Assembly (NCBI RefSeq): GCF_009730915.1
Contig: NC_052472.1
Coordinates: forward strand, 2,232,001 to 2,296,000
Length of the DNA: 64,000 bases
Source: Dioscorea cayenensis subsp. rotundata
Lineage: Eukaryota; Streptophyta; Magnoliopsida; Dioscoreales; Dioscoreaceae
Reading direction: 5' to 3'
Below are positions 36,322 to 56,634 of this stretch, in pieces. A program made the translations under genes and the position numbers. Position 1 is the first letter of the stretch; the number at the start of each line of letters is the position of its first letter. The notes under the pieces are model-generated. The model was given only the letters and a program-made list of their open reading frames with translations, did not search any database and was not told where the DNA came from.

Positions 36322-37652
36322 TTGTTATGGGGAGGACCTAAAATTGAAACCAAACCATATGCAATGTGAGGGTATAATTGCTTATTGAGCAAGTGAAGGT
36401 ATATATGCTTATTGAACTTGCTCGACATCTGTGCATGTATTTCGCATACATTTATCTTATTTTGAAAAAAAAATTATAACTTAAAGTCATGTTGCTCTTG
36501 AGTAGATCTATTAATTATAGATCAATCTTTCACATTGTGTGCCCACTTTTTATTTTATATTACTTTTTTCCTCTTAAATATTTTATTATATTAAAAAAAT
36601 CATTCTACAATGTTTTTTTTTTAATTCTTTGTCGTATATAAAATGAGACATTTTATTTGAGTCTACACATTATTTGAAATTTTTATCATTTTATTTATAA
36701 GGTGGACGAACCACTCACCTCAATCATTGTTGTGAGAAAGATTTTTTTTTTTTTTTGAAAAAGTAAAGATTTAATTCAAGTCAAATCAGTGCGGAGAACA
36801 ACCAGTAGAAAAGAGATAATGATTTAAACAGTACTGGAATCAACAACCTTAACTAATACATGAACTACTTGATTTGTAGACCTCTTTCCAAAGTGAAACC
36901 TAAAATCACCATAAAAAGATAATAGAACCAAATAGTCTCCCATCACAAACAACCAGAATGGATCCATTGTGAAATGACTTATGAGTTAAACCCGAGATTA
37001 ATAGAACATCCAAACAATCATATCTGTTCCTTAATTTCCCTCAATACAAGGGTTTTGTTGTAATTGGACTAGATGTGACTGAGAGAGAGCCATGGATTGT
37101 TCTCTGAAAGCTCCCAATATATCATCTAGAACCACAACCCTAAAGGAAGAGAAGAGATGGATTGAGAGCCGAATCCACATTGCATTTCAGCCACCTATGA
37201 GAAAGGTTTGATGGTATCAGGTGAAAATTGAGGACGAACATGTGATGCATGCCACTACTCTAGTAGCTATGGCTTTGCTGAACGAGCCTTAAAGTTGTGA
37301 GAGAGAGTTGATCTTTCAACCTCTCGTTTGACAAAAAAATAAAAAAAAAATAGAAAAAAATAGAAAAATTACCAATCTTCTAATGTGTGATTGTAAGTTC
37401 AGAGAAAATGAGATTTTCTTTCAACATATCCATCTATTATCTAGAAAATCTTTTTTTTTTCAAAAGAAAATCTATCAAGTTAAAAGTCCCTTCCTCATTC
37501 AAGTTCTTAGAAATATTCCTATTTTTAGTTAAAAAATACTTCAAAATTTTAAAAGAAGAATTAAAAAATCATATGCAACTTTAACAAATGAAATTTGTGC
37601 AACAACAAGAACCTAGAACTTTGTAAATCAAGCTTCAAAATTATAATCCATA
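36322..37652. other. AT-rich spacer, 3' flank of the receptor-like kinase
   Basis: No recognised gene or transposon ends; contains several poly-A/poly-T runs and the likely 3' UTR of the minus-strand kinase near 37600-37652. Confidence 0.6.
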
Positions 37653-40316
37653 TTACAACAATACCACATTTGAAGTACCAAGATGAGCTCCATCATTTCC
37701 TCCATTGATAATTTTCAAGTCATCTCTTTCACCTAAGATGATACTATTTACATCAAAGCATTGCATGCTTGCACTATTGATAGAAAGGCCATCATTCTCC
37801 ACTTGAAATTTCTCTAATCCAATGCCATTGATGCTAAAGCTCAAACCTTCGTCTTTTTCAATAGATTCATGTGATGATACTCTTGGTTCTTGCTTGCATT
37901 CATAAGACTTTGTAGCTTCTAGTGCTTCCTCTAGTTCTCGAACCACTTCGATCATCGTAGGTCGGTTTTTCGGTGATTTTATGACACATTTGAGCCCAAG
38001 TTGTCCCATCTTTAGCATCATGTCCATGTTGCATGGTTCTGTTAGTAAGTTCGCATCGATTATATCTGCTACATTGCCTTTTTCCAAGCTTGCTCTTGCC
38101 TTTATATGTTACAAGATCACCAAAATCATTGATTTTTAGTATGTTTAACATTTGAATAGAATTAAATCAATGTTAGATAAGATCTAAAATAAAACCTTAC
38201 GCTACCACCATAAACTTAATTTTAGTGAACAATGAACTTAAAACTTAATTTCTAGAAACTTAAAACTCAATAATAATTTGAGTCCTGTGATAAACAAATT
38301 ACCGAAAAACTTAAGCAAACAGAAAAAGAGACTCATATAACATAGGAACTATTCATTTTTGTGAAATTTTCTACTCAAATATAATTTGAATGGCATTAGA
38401 TCGATAATCTCTATTCAATCTAAAACTTGACTTGAAAAATGTGTATCATGTACTTTTTGATATCATATTTTATGAACTTGATTCAATCTAAAAACTTAAA
38501 TCAATAACAAGGGCAATGTTTTTATACAAACTAAACTCTGAGTTAGAAAATCTAATCATTATGTATTGATTCTAATACCGTAATCGATGCAATTGATTCA
38601 CTACTCACCCAATCAATAATGTGATACCGAGATTGCGATCTCGTACTAGCAACCGCAGGCCTTGCAGTGACAAGTTGAAGAAGAATAATACCGAAACTAT
38701 AAACATCACTGAATGGTGTCAAATGATAACTTGCACAATATGAAGGATCAAGGTATCCGGGTGTTCCTTTAATCTGACTGCTTACATGAGATTGACCATC
38801 CATTGGCCCTGATTTCACTAAACCAAAATCTGATACTTTTGCTTCAAAGTCTTCACCAATCAATATATTACTTGGCTTTATATCCCTGTGAATTATGCTT
38901 GGCTTTACACCTTCATGCAGATGTGCAATGCCTGAAAAATATACATATATTGTATTAATTGTTCCTCGACTAAATGTTTTCCGTAATGATATATTCATAT
39001 AACTGGTTTCTTGAATAAGTTTTATTTAATAATTTTACAGAATGATGTGGATGTTAAGTTAGCATCTGCATCAATATCCATGTTATTCTTTATTTCTCTT
39101 AAAAAAACACCTAAGTTCTTTTTTTTTTTATGAATCTTACATCTCAAGAGTTTAGAAAAGAGAAACAATGACATGGATGCCAATTTGGGATCCATGTTTT
39201 TCCAGAAAATTATTCAAAAAGTCTTATAAAAGCTAATCAATAGTTTGTATATTTATGAAATAGGAGTTAAATTACAGTAATAACATTACCAGAAGAGGTA
39301 TTTGAAAATTAAAACCTAACTGATTATAAGACAAACCTTTTGCTGCTCCAATTGCAATGTTTACTCTTTGTCTCCAAGTTAAAGGCTTCCTTCTTCCTAT
39401 CAAAAAGTTATGAATAAAATTATTATTTTTTTATTATTGATCATAAAAATTAAGGTTGATCATATATAAATTAATCTCACCTACAATGTAGTCAAGAAGG
39501 GATCCATGAGGTACATACTCATAAACCAAAATCTTATGGTCTGCATGTTCAAAACATACATAGTGATTAAATTATATTATTATAAGTAGTATTCTATATA
39601 TTATAATTAAGATGGTTCTGATTTTGTAAACTTTAACTAAAGCTGAACCATAATCTTAAGATTTTGATTTCAGGGCGGTTCTGGTTCTAGTTTGGTTTCA
39701 ACTTATTAAAATATATCAAAAAATTTGTTATATATTATATATTATATAATTTTTATTTGAAAAATAAAAAATAGAATAAAACTAGTCATTTTTTTTAGTT
39801 TCTAATCTTAACTGAAACCTTAAAGTTCTGATGCGTGAAAATAGTCATGGTTTAAATAGTAAAGATGTAGTATATTATAATAAAATTTATATTTGTGAAA
39901 ATAAAATCATACAAAAGAATAAATAGTTCCTTACTTTGTTGATCACAATAGCCTTCCAACCCAACAAGATTGGAATGCTTCACTCTTGAAAGCAGCTCAA
40001 CCTCTGGCACAAAACCAATGCATAAATATATATAATATAATATAATATAATATATACATGAAAAAAAAGTAATTAAAGTATTGAAAAGGTAAAAAATGTG
40101 AAATTACACGCGCACACACATATATATATTGCGATGTTTCTCTTTGGCATTTATACATTGAATTATTTTATCAAGAACACTTCTTTTTCTCCCATTTAAA
40201 TACTTCAAAAAATTTACTCTGAGGTAAATTTATTTTTACAAATAGTTGTATAAAAAATACTAAAAAGAACTTTAATTTATTTTTCACCAATTATTAAATG
40301 ATAACTTATAATTAAA

Positions 40317-40384
<68 letters not shown>

Positions 40385-41841
40385 AATATATCTTGATTTT
40401 GCATACATGAAAAGAGTAACTTTACTACTGTTTATATTCTATATTAGATATATAATTTAATTTTTAAGCATATAAATAAATACATGCTCAGTGCTATGTC
40501 CATGAGGTTTCAAATTAAGGTTTCAAATCAGGCGTTTTTTTTCTTTGATAAAAATAAAAAACTTTAGGGATATATATATATATATATTATGTTTTAAAAA
40601 AATCTATGAATATAAATATAAAAACTATAATTAAAAATAAAATGAATAAAAAAGAAAATAAAATAAATATCATACCATTTCTAAACTCTAGAATGGTTTG
40701 ATAAGAACTTTGGTGAGACTTCTTGATTGCAAATACTTGGTCATTATCAAAGACCCCCTTATAAACATTCCCAAATGCACCAGAACCAAGCAAACATTCC
40801 TTGTTGAATGACATTGTGGCCTTTTGCAACTCCTCCAAATGAAACCTTCTCAAATCCAACTTCCTTAAATTGACACCTACCCAAATTTAAAAAAAACCAG
40901 TTAAACTCTTGCAAAAACAATTTCAATCATTCATTTAAAGTTATATTAATTTGAATGTGATTAGAATCATAGCATAAGTACCAAAACAAAGACTCAATCA
41001 CTTTCATTCAAAATCAAAGTGATATTGGCTCATGTACTAATTTTTTTGTAAAGAGATTTTCTATGAAAATTTATTTTTTAAGAAATATACAAATTTTTTT
41101 TTTTCTTATCCACGATTTTGTAGGAGTTAGGGACTCTAGCTAAATCAGTTAAAAAGGAGGTACTAAGAGCCTTATAAAAAAATAAATCTTTCTTATCATA
41201 AGTTTTTTTTTTCCATACATAATGATTTGAACTTTAAGCGGTCATCCAGTAGATATACAAATATTTTTTACAACGTCAAAAAATAATTAAAAAGAAGATA
41301 TCATGGTATCAAGCACAAAAATCCGGCTATTGACAAGTATAAAGTTATTTCATGATTTTAAACATTCAATTAAATTAAACTAGTTTAAACTTGGGTATCA
41401 ACCACAACATGTATACCAAAATATAAAGGGAATCATCTATCCATGATGAGTGCCTATTAATATTCAAAATCATAGTAATACTACTAAAATACAAAAGATA
41501 AAAATCTCTTCATCAAGAAATGAACTCTCGGAGAAAATTCATTCATCGATAAAAAAAAATACACAAATAATTTCACAACCTCAAAAAATTATCAAAAAGA
41601 AGATCATAAATATATCACCTTTCGTTGATTTCTTCCATTTCTTCAAACACTGCCTCTTTAGGCAAGTAAACAATACAACACCGGCCACCATGGCAACAAG
41701 AGTGACAAGAAAACCAGCCCAAAGTTCCTTACTAGGAAAATTAGGAGATCCTCTTGTGTTTTGTGTTGCAAGCTCCGTCGAAATTGGAGATGAAGATGAT
41801 GAAAACAACAAATGCCTTGATCTCATGTTACTTTGGTTCAT
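37653..41841 (-). CDS. Receptor-like protein kinase with one TM segment and no clear ectodomain
   Basis: Seven exons join into 460 residues: 41841-41619, 40876-40676, 40003-39935, 39540-39481, 39396-39337, 38931-38609 and 38099-37653. The middle three are only 60-69 bp. Residues 1-40 are a short Ser-rich stretch, residues 42-60 a TM helix, then KRQCLKKWKK as stop-transfer. The kinase domain has LGSGAFGNVYKG, AIKKSH, LVYEYVPHGSLLDYI, HRDIKPSN, SDFGLVKSGP, GTPGYLDPSY and SDVYSFGIILLQLV, so all catalytic residues are present. A ~100-residue tail follows. The family is plant RLK/Pelle Ser/Thr kinases, presumably at the plasma membrane; the ligand and pathway are unknown. The last acceptor (ATATAAAG|GCA) lacks a pyrimidine tract and is the least certain junction. 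Confidence 0.87.
40320..40382. repeat. (TA)n microsatellite in RLK intron 2
   Basis: About 63 bp of TA repeats within the intron between the second and third exons. Confidence 0.95.
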
Positions 41842-44466
41842 GAATATTGGAGATTTTAGCTAAGCAAATTGATTAAGAAAGGAATGTTTTTGGTTTTGGT
41901 TTTGGTTTGGTTTGATTTGTTTGAGTGTTTGCATGCATGGGAGTTCATCCAAAAGGCACTCACTCATGGCTTGTTTTAGTTCCTTTGTCTTTGTTGTGTT
42001 CCTAGAGGACTTGGTCTTTTTTATGGACGGCATATAATTCCATATCACAAGGCTCTAAATCTAATTAATTAATTAATTATGTTTCATTATCTCTTGTTTT
42101 GGCTTTTTTTAATAATATTTATTTCTCTGTAAAACCGTGTGCATGTCTGTATATATATATTAGAGAAACTAATAGTAATCTCACATTGATTAATTTGAAA
42201 AATATAAATTTGAAAATATAAATATGAGTTTCTTATTTTATTAACTTAAGCTTTTGGTTGAATCATACCTAAATAATATGTTTGTTTCTTATCTAATATG
42301 ACATTAGAGCTTAGTTTGTTTAAGTTTATTTACAAATTATCAAGTTAAAATAGACTTAATTAGTATGTATTAAGAGAGTATATTAAAATAACTAATAATT
42401 CGGTTAATTTAAAAAATATAGATTTAAATATATAAATCTTGGGTTTTTTATTCTGTTACCTTCAATTTTTAAGTTGAAATGGATATGAATTTTGTATCTT
42501 GGTCATGTATAAATAAAAATTCAGGTATATATAAATCAATATTCAGGTATATTTGATGAGTTTATGTGGGGGTGCTATACATAAGATAATATTATTAGTA
42601 AAAAAATATTTGTTTTTAAAAATAAATAATTTTGTATAATCAAGAGTAACAAGAATTTTGTATATGCAATTGAATTATTTTAATACACACATATATATAT
42701 AGAGATAGAGTTTTTCGACATTGTATGATCAATTTTATGGTTGCTTAAATGTATGAATAAATTTCTCTTTTACATCTAACTTACAAAATTCACATCACTT
42801 ATTTTACATATTCATAAACTAAAAAAATCAGTTAATTGATTATAGGAAATATTATGGAAGGAAATTTTATTGGGAACTAATAAATCATCAAACTTTTTGG
42901 GTAATTCTCTCCATTTTTTATGTCAAAACAAAAAAAAAGCAATTTTTTTAAATAATTACAATTAATAATCAAAGTATACTATGTACAAGAATGTCCACTT
43001 TTCCAAAGATTCAATTCGTAAAATCCTATAGTTATTATACTTATAAGAATTATTTTAATTATTTAATAAATTAATTTATTGCAAAGCATTCACATGACTT
43101 CAATTACATAAGATAAACTTAGGAGAAATAATTAATTTAGAATGTGAGAAATTCTTTGGAACATTGCATTTGATTTTTCTCCCCATAAAATATAATTGAT
43201 GACTAGTTCTTAGATTCCATTACATTACTAGGGGAGTATTTTTTTTTTTTAATGTTTAATTATTTATTGCTAAGGTCAAGGTCTTCATGTCATTTTATGA
43301 TTGTATTATTGCATCTTAGAAGTTAGTTCTTAAGAATTAGTCAAGAAAATTTGTCTATTTTCATTTTTCAATATTATTCTTTAAATTTATAAAAAGGTTA
43401 TTATAATGAAGAACTATATAATAAGATGAAAATGGGGAATTAAAAGGTTAACATAATTGAGAATAAAAATTAAACTATAGGAAAGATTATCATTTGTTGA
43501 TTTGAATTTTTGTGTATTCTTTCTTTATATATTTGAATTTGATTAAAAAATTATTTTAGTAATATTTTTGTATATGTTTGTATTATTAAAGGGCATAAAA
43601 AAATCTTTATGACAATAATTCTTATAAATCATATTTGTTTTATTTTGACAATTTATTCATTTTATTTATTGATGTCATGTATTAAGAATCAGAGAAAAAG
43701 GTTGCTTATTTCACCATGAAAACTCAACTCACCACTTTCTTTGAAATGAACGCCCCCTAATAGAATTGAGTAGATGTCAGAACACCAACTTGTTTATAAT
43801 AAGAAAAAAAAAACCCCAAAGCTTATGTTGAACAATTAGATTTATAATATGAAAAACAAGTAAATATCATCCATTTATCCATGAAAGATCATCATCATTA
43901 TTTTTATTTGCATGTAATATTTTTTTTTCATATTTATCTCCCAATTTATTTTTGGTGGATCTTTCAAAATAAAAGGTCCATCAAGTTTCTCCATCAAGTT
44001 TCTCCAAATCAATAAATTGCATACTTCCAGAGAATTGAAATTTTCTTTTATCATGATATTCATTTGAACATAAATAAGATTATTCAACAATTTTAGAGTT
44101 AACATATTTATTTATTTTTTTACACAGTTTCAAATGTACTCCAATTTTACTCACATAGAGAAGAGGTACATGATTGACTCACTCAAAATTCAAAAGATAA
44201 ATTATAATTCCTATGGTCAAAATAATCTACCATTTTAGAGATTTTATTTTTGTTTCAATAGAAATTTTGTACAAAGTTTTTATAAGCATTGATTATGATA
44301 TATATATATTTTTTAATTTTATACATCATATTTAATGTTTGTTTTAAGGAGAGAGTGTATATCAATAGGATTAAATAATCCTAATACAAGAATAAAATTG
44401 CACTATTTACTTCTATCTTAAATTTTAAGAGTTTTAATAGTACTCTTAATTTTTGTACAAAACTTA
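41842..44466. other. AT-rich spacer upstream of the receptor-like kinase
   Basis: Start-proximal part is the kinase promoter/5' UTR. A short minus-strand frame at 43875-44105 shows no family motif. Nothing else recognised. Confidence 0.6.
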
Positions 44467-44901
44467 GGGTCTGTATGGCTATAAAATAAAAAATGGTATA
44501 ATTTTATTATGTTTACATAAATTGTGACATATTTTATTGTTATAGAATGAGTATTTGTTAACAAAAATAAAAAAATTATAGAGACCAGCCAGTCGGTGAC
44601 CAAACCGTCGGTGGACTATTAGTCGGTCACCGGAGGCCGGCCGGACCACCGATGACTAGGTGGTCGGTCGCCAGAGGGCAGCCGATGGACCGGTGGTTGA
44701 TAAAAAAAAAGAGACTTTTATAATGAGAAAATTATCCACTCTTAGCAGAATATTTTTTATGTTATAATGCCTATATTATGCCATAATTTTATACTCTAAA
44801 ATAAATATCCAAACAACCAATATGGAATAATTCTAAAAAAATGTTAAATTATGACATAATATACGGATTATGCCATAATTTTAGTCTATCCAAACAGGCC
44901 C
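44467..44901. mobile_element. Tourist-like (PIF/Harbinger) MITE with GC-rich core
   Basis: 435 bp flanked by TTA on both sides (44464-44466, 44902-44904). The left end is GGGTCTGTATGGCTATAAAA; the reverse complement of the right end is GGGCCTGTTTGGATAGACTA. Both are Tourist-type ends. The core at about 44580-44700 is GC-rich with GGTCGGTCGCC and CCGGCCGGACCACCGATG and resembles the core of the element near 23.7 kb. Confidence 0.88.
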
Positions 44902-45384
44902 TTAAACATGACAGATAATTTGGATTGATGGACTACTTTCAAAATTTGAAGATTTTTATGTTTAATACTTTTGAATTTTTTAAAAAAATTATGCATTTAA
45001 TAAATAAAAAAAATCAGAAGATGTGGTGTCCAATATATAACCAATCACAATCATAGAAACACATTTAAAATATAATTTACCAGATATTTATCTAATTAAT
45101 TTTAGAGTGTGTTTTAGAACCTAAAAAATCCTCCAAATTATTTTATTTATTTATTTATTTATTTTGACAATAAATTATTTAAAAAATACTCTCAAGCACA
45201 AGTAATTTATCCCCTAAAAACCAAAAAATAAAAAACCCAAAAAAAAAAAAAAAATCAATAATGTAAGGCAGCATTCAATTCGGGTACGGGTTTTGTTGTT
45301 TTTTTAAACCCGACCCGTTAAGAGCTCATCTCTCTTATCGACTCCCCCGCGCTTCTTCTTCTTCTTCACAAGCTAAGCGAAAGC

Positions 45385-48300
45385 ATGTTGGCCATCTCCT
45401 CCGCCGCCACTCCTCCTCCTCCTCCGCCGTCGCCTCCAAGGTCCTTCTCCAGGCGCCATTCCGGCCATTGTAGTGCCGTAGCCTTGTCTCCCCACGCTGA
45501 TCACCCGTCGGAGAAGAAGAAGGTGGTGGTCGTCGGCTCCGGCTGGGCAGGCCTCGCCTCAGCTCATCACCTCACTAAACAGGTGCTCAATCGAAGCAAT
45601 GTGGTCTTGTATTTGTGTTTCGATAATAATTCGATTGAAATATTGTGTTTTTCAACTTGCTTGTTGTTTTTAGGGCTTTGATGTCACTGTTCTTGGATCT
45701 GGGAATGGTCCTGCTGAGGAGATTGGCATGAGAGGTACCTCTTCTTATTGTTGACATGATTTTGATTTTTGATTTGTTATTATTATTATTATTTTTTTAA
45801 TTTTGGCCATAATTGATGAGTTGATTGAAAAATTGAGAGAATCTGAGTGTTAATTTGATTGTCACTGGTTTAGGGCATGATTTTATCTTTTAATGGGTTG
45901 GGTTTTTATTAGGCAGGTATTATATGATTTTATCTTGATGTTTTAGACGTCTTGAAAATATGAGTGTGTGTGTGTGTGTGTGTGTGTGTGGAAACATATT
46001 TTGAATCGTGTTTTCATCCATTGTTCGAGAGAATAAAATTTGTGTATGTTCATAAAACTAACAATGTTTTGGTTCTTGAAGAAGTCTTGAAGAACTCCGT
46101 TACTGGTTCAAGAAGGAAAGCAAATAATTAAAATACTTTTGTGTTGTAGTTGTTGACTTGTAGCACTGTACTTGTAGTCTTGTTTGTATTTTTTTTTTTT
46201 TTGATAATATGGATAAGCCACTTCACACACTCCAAATCCTCAACCATGTTTTGAAAGGGAGACAGACCCTTGACAGTCCACATACGAGTTAATCACACTA
46301 CCACTCACCTATTACAGTGATGGTTCTCATAAATTATGATCCTCATTTGCTGGTTGCCGTTGAAATATTCACCCACATCTTATGTGAATTGGATGGACCC
46401 CTTCTTCTTTGTCAAATGAGCCATTGCATTGTCCTTCTATGAATTTGATGATTTGCATTGAACCAATCCTTTGGGTTAGCTATTGCATAGTCCTCAGACT
46501 TCTCTTTCAATTAGGAGGTCTATTCAAGTTCTTGCCAAAAGCTGAAAAACTAAAATGTTTCTTTTCCATAGTTCTCAATTATGCTAATAAATGAACAATG
46601 GAGAGGTGGCCTAGGTATCCAAGATCAAGCTTTAAAGCCTAAATGATGAAGCTTGATTATGGTTGTTAAATGTGACTTCTGATAAGTCATTATATAATGC
46701 TAAGAAAAATTGATATTGTTTAACTCCTGGTTTACAAATTACAAGGCCTAGGGCAAAATTTCCTAACAATTTCCTAACAAGATAAAGCTAAATTGAAGAG
46801 CGTCAAAGCCATATTTGATCTCGTGAAGCTTAGCACAAGGAAAATGAGAACCCAATGTTCATATGCAAGTTGCATTCATCATGACGTGGAAATATCTGTA
46901 TAAATCGAGGCTGCTGTAGTTTAATTGATCTATGTGTCTACTTTAAATAATTTATAAGTTCTCTGTTACTTTGGAAAAATTCATGATGAAGTTTTCTTTT
47001 ATGAGCATATCTGACATTCACTGTTTCTCTTCACCGATGACTGATTGAAGACAATTGGTTGTGCATCTATCTAGGTTTCCGGTATGCCTACCGAAATATT
47101 TTTTCCTTGGTAGATGAACTTGGCATCAAGCCTTTTACCAACTGGACTAGATCTGCTCACTTCTCACCTGATGGCTTAGAGGTACCTATTTTGGATGTCA
47201 CCTTTCAACAATTTGAAGCTGTGGTCACTTCTATTCTCATCTTTAATTTATTCTCTTTGCCATTGGTCACTATTAAATTCACTTAAATAGGTTTTTTAAA
47301 TGTACACTGATGATGATGTTGTTGGCCTGCAGGTTGAATTTCCTATATTTCAAGATCTACCTAAGCTGCCAGCTCCTTTTGGAGCTTTGTTATATCCTCA
47401 AGTACATCCAGCTTTACTATCATGATACTAGTTTTTTCTATCTCTAGTATTGTTAAAGTTCAGAATTCCTTTTATTTTTATTGTTTACAAATTTGTACTA
47501 TTTTTTGTTCTTTCTCATGCAGTTCTTACGTCTCCCTTTGGTGGATAGATTGACATCAATTCCTCTTATGGCAGCTGGTATATTATTCAGTACCAACGTT
47601 CTATGTTCGTCGGATAAACTGAATCTTTATTTGCTCCTTAGAAAGTGGGTTGATATTTTAATTATATATATTATTTTAAGAATGTGTATATGTTTTTATT
47701 TGCAGTTATCGACTTTGACAACACTGACATTGCTTGGAGAAAATATGATGCAAGTGAGGGAAACACATAGGCTGCTTATGCTGTGACCATAGACATTGTA
47801 GCTGACGAAGCATTCAGAACTCTGACATTCTAGAGTTTAATTAAGCCTGTTTTTCTGCCAGTGACCGCAAGGGAGCTTTTTAAACAATTTGGCTGCTCAG
47901 AAAGGCTTTACAGAGAGGCTTTTGAGCCATTTCTTCAGATTGGTTTGTTTGCTCCTGGAGAACAATGCAGTGCAGCTGCAACCCTTGGAATGCTCTATTA
48001 TTTCTTCCTTGCTCACCAGGTGAAATTTATGGCTATATTTACTGGTACATGACATGTTTGCAATTTGATCTTTCTCAAGCATGCTATTAGTAAGCACTGG
48101 GCCTTCAGGTAGTATCTTTTTTATGTTCACTTGTTCATTTCAGCATGCCTGGTTTGGAGTTTTTCATGAAAGTTTCCTTCTTTGTCAACCTACAGCAAAA
48201 CTTTGATGTCTTATGGTGTCGTGGGAGTGTGCAAAATAAAATATTTACCCCATGGCTGGAGTCTATGAAAATATATGGCTGCAAATTTCATGGAAACAGC

Positions 48301-50059
48301 AAGGTGACAGATTTTATTTTGGATGGAAATAATGGGACCATTGCAGAAGTTGTGTGTGGACAAGAGGCTTTTCAAGCTGATGCTGTCATTCTTGCTGAAG
48401 GTGTTTCTGCAATACAGTCCACTGTTTCAAGCAGGTATCCCAAATACATTAATTTTCTAGGGAATACTAATTATCCTTCCTGGTTTCTCTTCCCGATAAA
48501 AGAGCAATAGAATTTATTTATCTAGTTTTATAAAGCCACTTGGATTCTTAGTTGATCACTTCTTTGGTTGTCATATCCGACTCAGTCCAGTGCTTCAATC
48601 AAGGGAAGAGTTTCTGCAGGTTCTGAACTTGAGTTCCATTGATGTTATCAGTTTAAGATTATGGTTGGATAGAAAGGTAAACAAACTATATTGGTTTTTT
48701 TCTAATTTCAATTTTTCTTTATATTTTCCAACAATAAAAATATCTACTTGAATGGATTCAGGTACAAATTCTGAAGCCCGGCAATGTTTGCTTTGGTGTT
48801 GATGGCTTGAGTGGATGGACATTCTTTGACCTGAACTCAATATATGATGAGTATGAAGATGAACCGGCTACTGTCTTACAGGCTGATTTTGTAAGTCAAC
48901 CATCCTCTGGTTATCAATCATCTTTTGCATAATCATCTTTATTATGTTAATCTACTTTGTGGCAGGCTTATGCAAGGCAGCTTTTACCACTAAAAGATGA
49001 TCAGATTGTTCAGAAAGTAGTTTCATGTCTTTCCATATGCATAAAAGAATTGAATGGGGCTACTGTGCTGCAGCACATTGTTGATAGATTTCCCAATTCA
49101 GCAACTCACTATTTTCCAGGTCACATTCTTACTACCGCTTTTTAAACAAGTTTTTGTTCTGAACAGTATAAACCATTCATTTCGGTTGACAAAGATTAAC
49201 TACCACTGAATGTTCATATCATGCAGTGTTTCACTTATAATGCATACATTCATTAAAGTTCAGGAAAAAAAAGCAGTATCAAATAATGCTAAAACTACAG
49301 TTTGATTTATGGCTTCTTATTTTGCTCAGGAATTTCATGGAATTGTTGTAACATATTGAAAGATCTGTTTTGGCTAATCTTGTTGTCTAGATCCAAAACT
49401 TTCCTCTAAGCTTACTGTATAGTCTTGCTTTAACAACACGCATGAGTTACCCATTCATATGGTCTAAGAACTTCATTTCTCTATACTTAGACTTAAGACC
49501 AAAGATGCACCTTCTCAACTTGTATGTATGAATATAGATAAAACATTTGTTGTCTGGATAAGCATGATGATCATGTTCACCTGCTTTTCTTTCTGTAAGA
49601 TGCCAGCATTGGTAGAATTAACATTCATGTTCTATAATGTATAATCTTGAAATAATATTTTAAATATTTCTATATAATTCATAATCCATACATGTGGATA
49701 TTCAGGTTCCTACAAATATATGATGCGTGGCTCAAGTAGTTTTCCGAACTTGTTCATGGCTGGTGACTGGATTGTTACTCGTCATGGTTCTTGGTCACAA
49801 GTAAAGAATTCCTCAGTTTCATCTTTTATAAATTTTTTCTGAAGTGATTTCATTTGTATATCACTTATTTCAGGAGAAAGCTTATGTCACCGGACTCGAA
49901 GCTGCCAACAGGGTGGTGGATTACTTTGGTGATGGGAGTCTTGCAAAAATAATTGCGGTAGAGGAAGATGAACCTCATATTGAAACACTACGCAGCATCA
50001 ATAGAAGACTCGGGGAATTGCGAGCCGAACTTCCCTTGTCTGACTTTTTTCTTCAGTAA
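45385..50059 (+). CDS. FAD-dependent oxidoreductase, phytoene-desaturase/amine-oxidase fold, probably plastid
   Basis: Thirteen exons join in frame to 529 residues: 45385-45582, 45674-45734, 47075-47181, 47333-47401, 47523-47577, 47706-47753, 47862-48019, 48196-48434, 48586-48676, 48762-48890, 48966-49119, 49706-49800 and 49874-50059. The first ~45 residues are Ser/Pro/Arg-rich, like a transit peptide. Then comes the dinucleotide-binding VVVVGSGWAGLASAHHL. Later blocks include YAYRNIFSLVDELGIKPFTN, PLVDRLTSIPLMAA, ARELFKQFGCSERLYREAF and QCSAAATLGMLYY. The C-terminal FAD signature is FMAGDWIVTRHGSWSQEKAY, followed by GLEAANRV. This matches a conserved plant/algal family related to carotenoid desaturases; its substrate is not known to me. 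The acidic residue usual after beta-2 (VTLLD/E) reads VTVLG here. At exon 8 the downstream acceptor (48195) is chosen because the upstream one gives a stop. Confidence 0.87.
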
Positions 50060-50526
50060 AGGTAGGCTCTGATATATTATCATAACTCAAATTTATATAT
50101 ATTGATGTATGTATATCTATATATATGTAGGTATGCATGCATGGAATGTTGTTATGAAGATGTTGAGAAATTTATGGACATATAAGGTTTAAAATTTAAT
50201 ATAATGATCGAAGTGACTTCACAGGTATGGTTCTTTTTTCGGTTAAAAGAACTTTGTCAGCCTCATGCGTGTCTTAATAAGTTATTATTCTTGGACTGAA
50301 ATTGATCACTCAGTTTAAGGGAGATTCATACACTGAACCAGAAACTCATCACAAAAAAAAAATTATATTGGCATAGCTTATCTTTGTATTATGAACATCT
50401 GGTGTTTGTGTTTAAGATAGGTTGCTTTTAGTTCAGTTTGCTCTTAAAGTATTTTTAGGGGGAAATCATGTACACCAAACATATTAAATGAATTATTCAA
50501 GTGCATGTCTTCAGCCTCGTCAAGAA
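50060..50526. other. Convergent 3' intergenic region
   Basis: 467 bp separate the stop of the FAD oxidoreductase (+) and the stop of the CDPK (-). Both 3' UTRs must lie here and may overlap. Confidence 0.8.
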
Positions 50527-56590
<6,064 letters not shown>

Positions 56591-56634
56591 TTTATTGATC
56601 TCTTCTTCTTCTTCTTCTCTTGCTTTATATATAT

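Noticed and set aside
39600..39860. Further hAT-like element in RLK intron 3 (GGTTCTGGTT motifs) and similar in CDPK at 52920-53160
   Set aside because: Some inverted GGTTC/GAACC-type motifs are present, but no defined ends or target duplications could be read.
48132..48195. Upstream acceptor for exon 8 of the FAD oxidoreductase (before CATGCCTGG)
   Set aside because: In the required frame it runs HAWFGVFHESF and then hits a TGA; the downstream acceptor at 48195 gives conserved QNFDVLWCRG.
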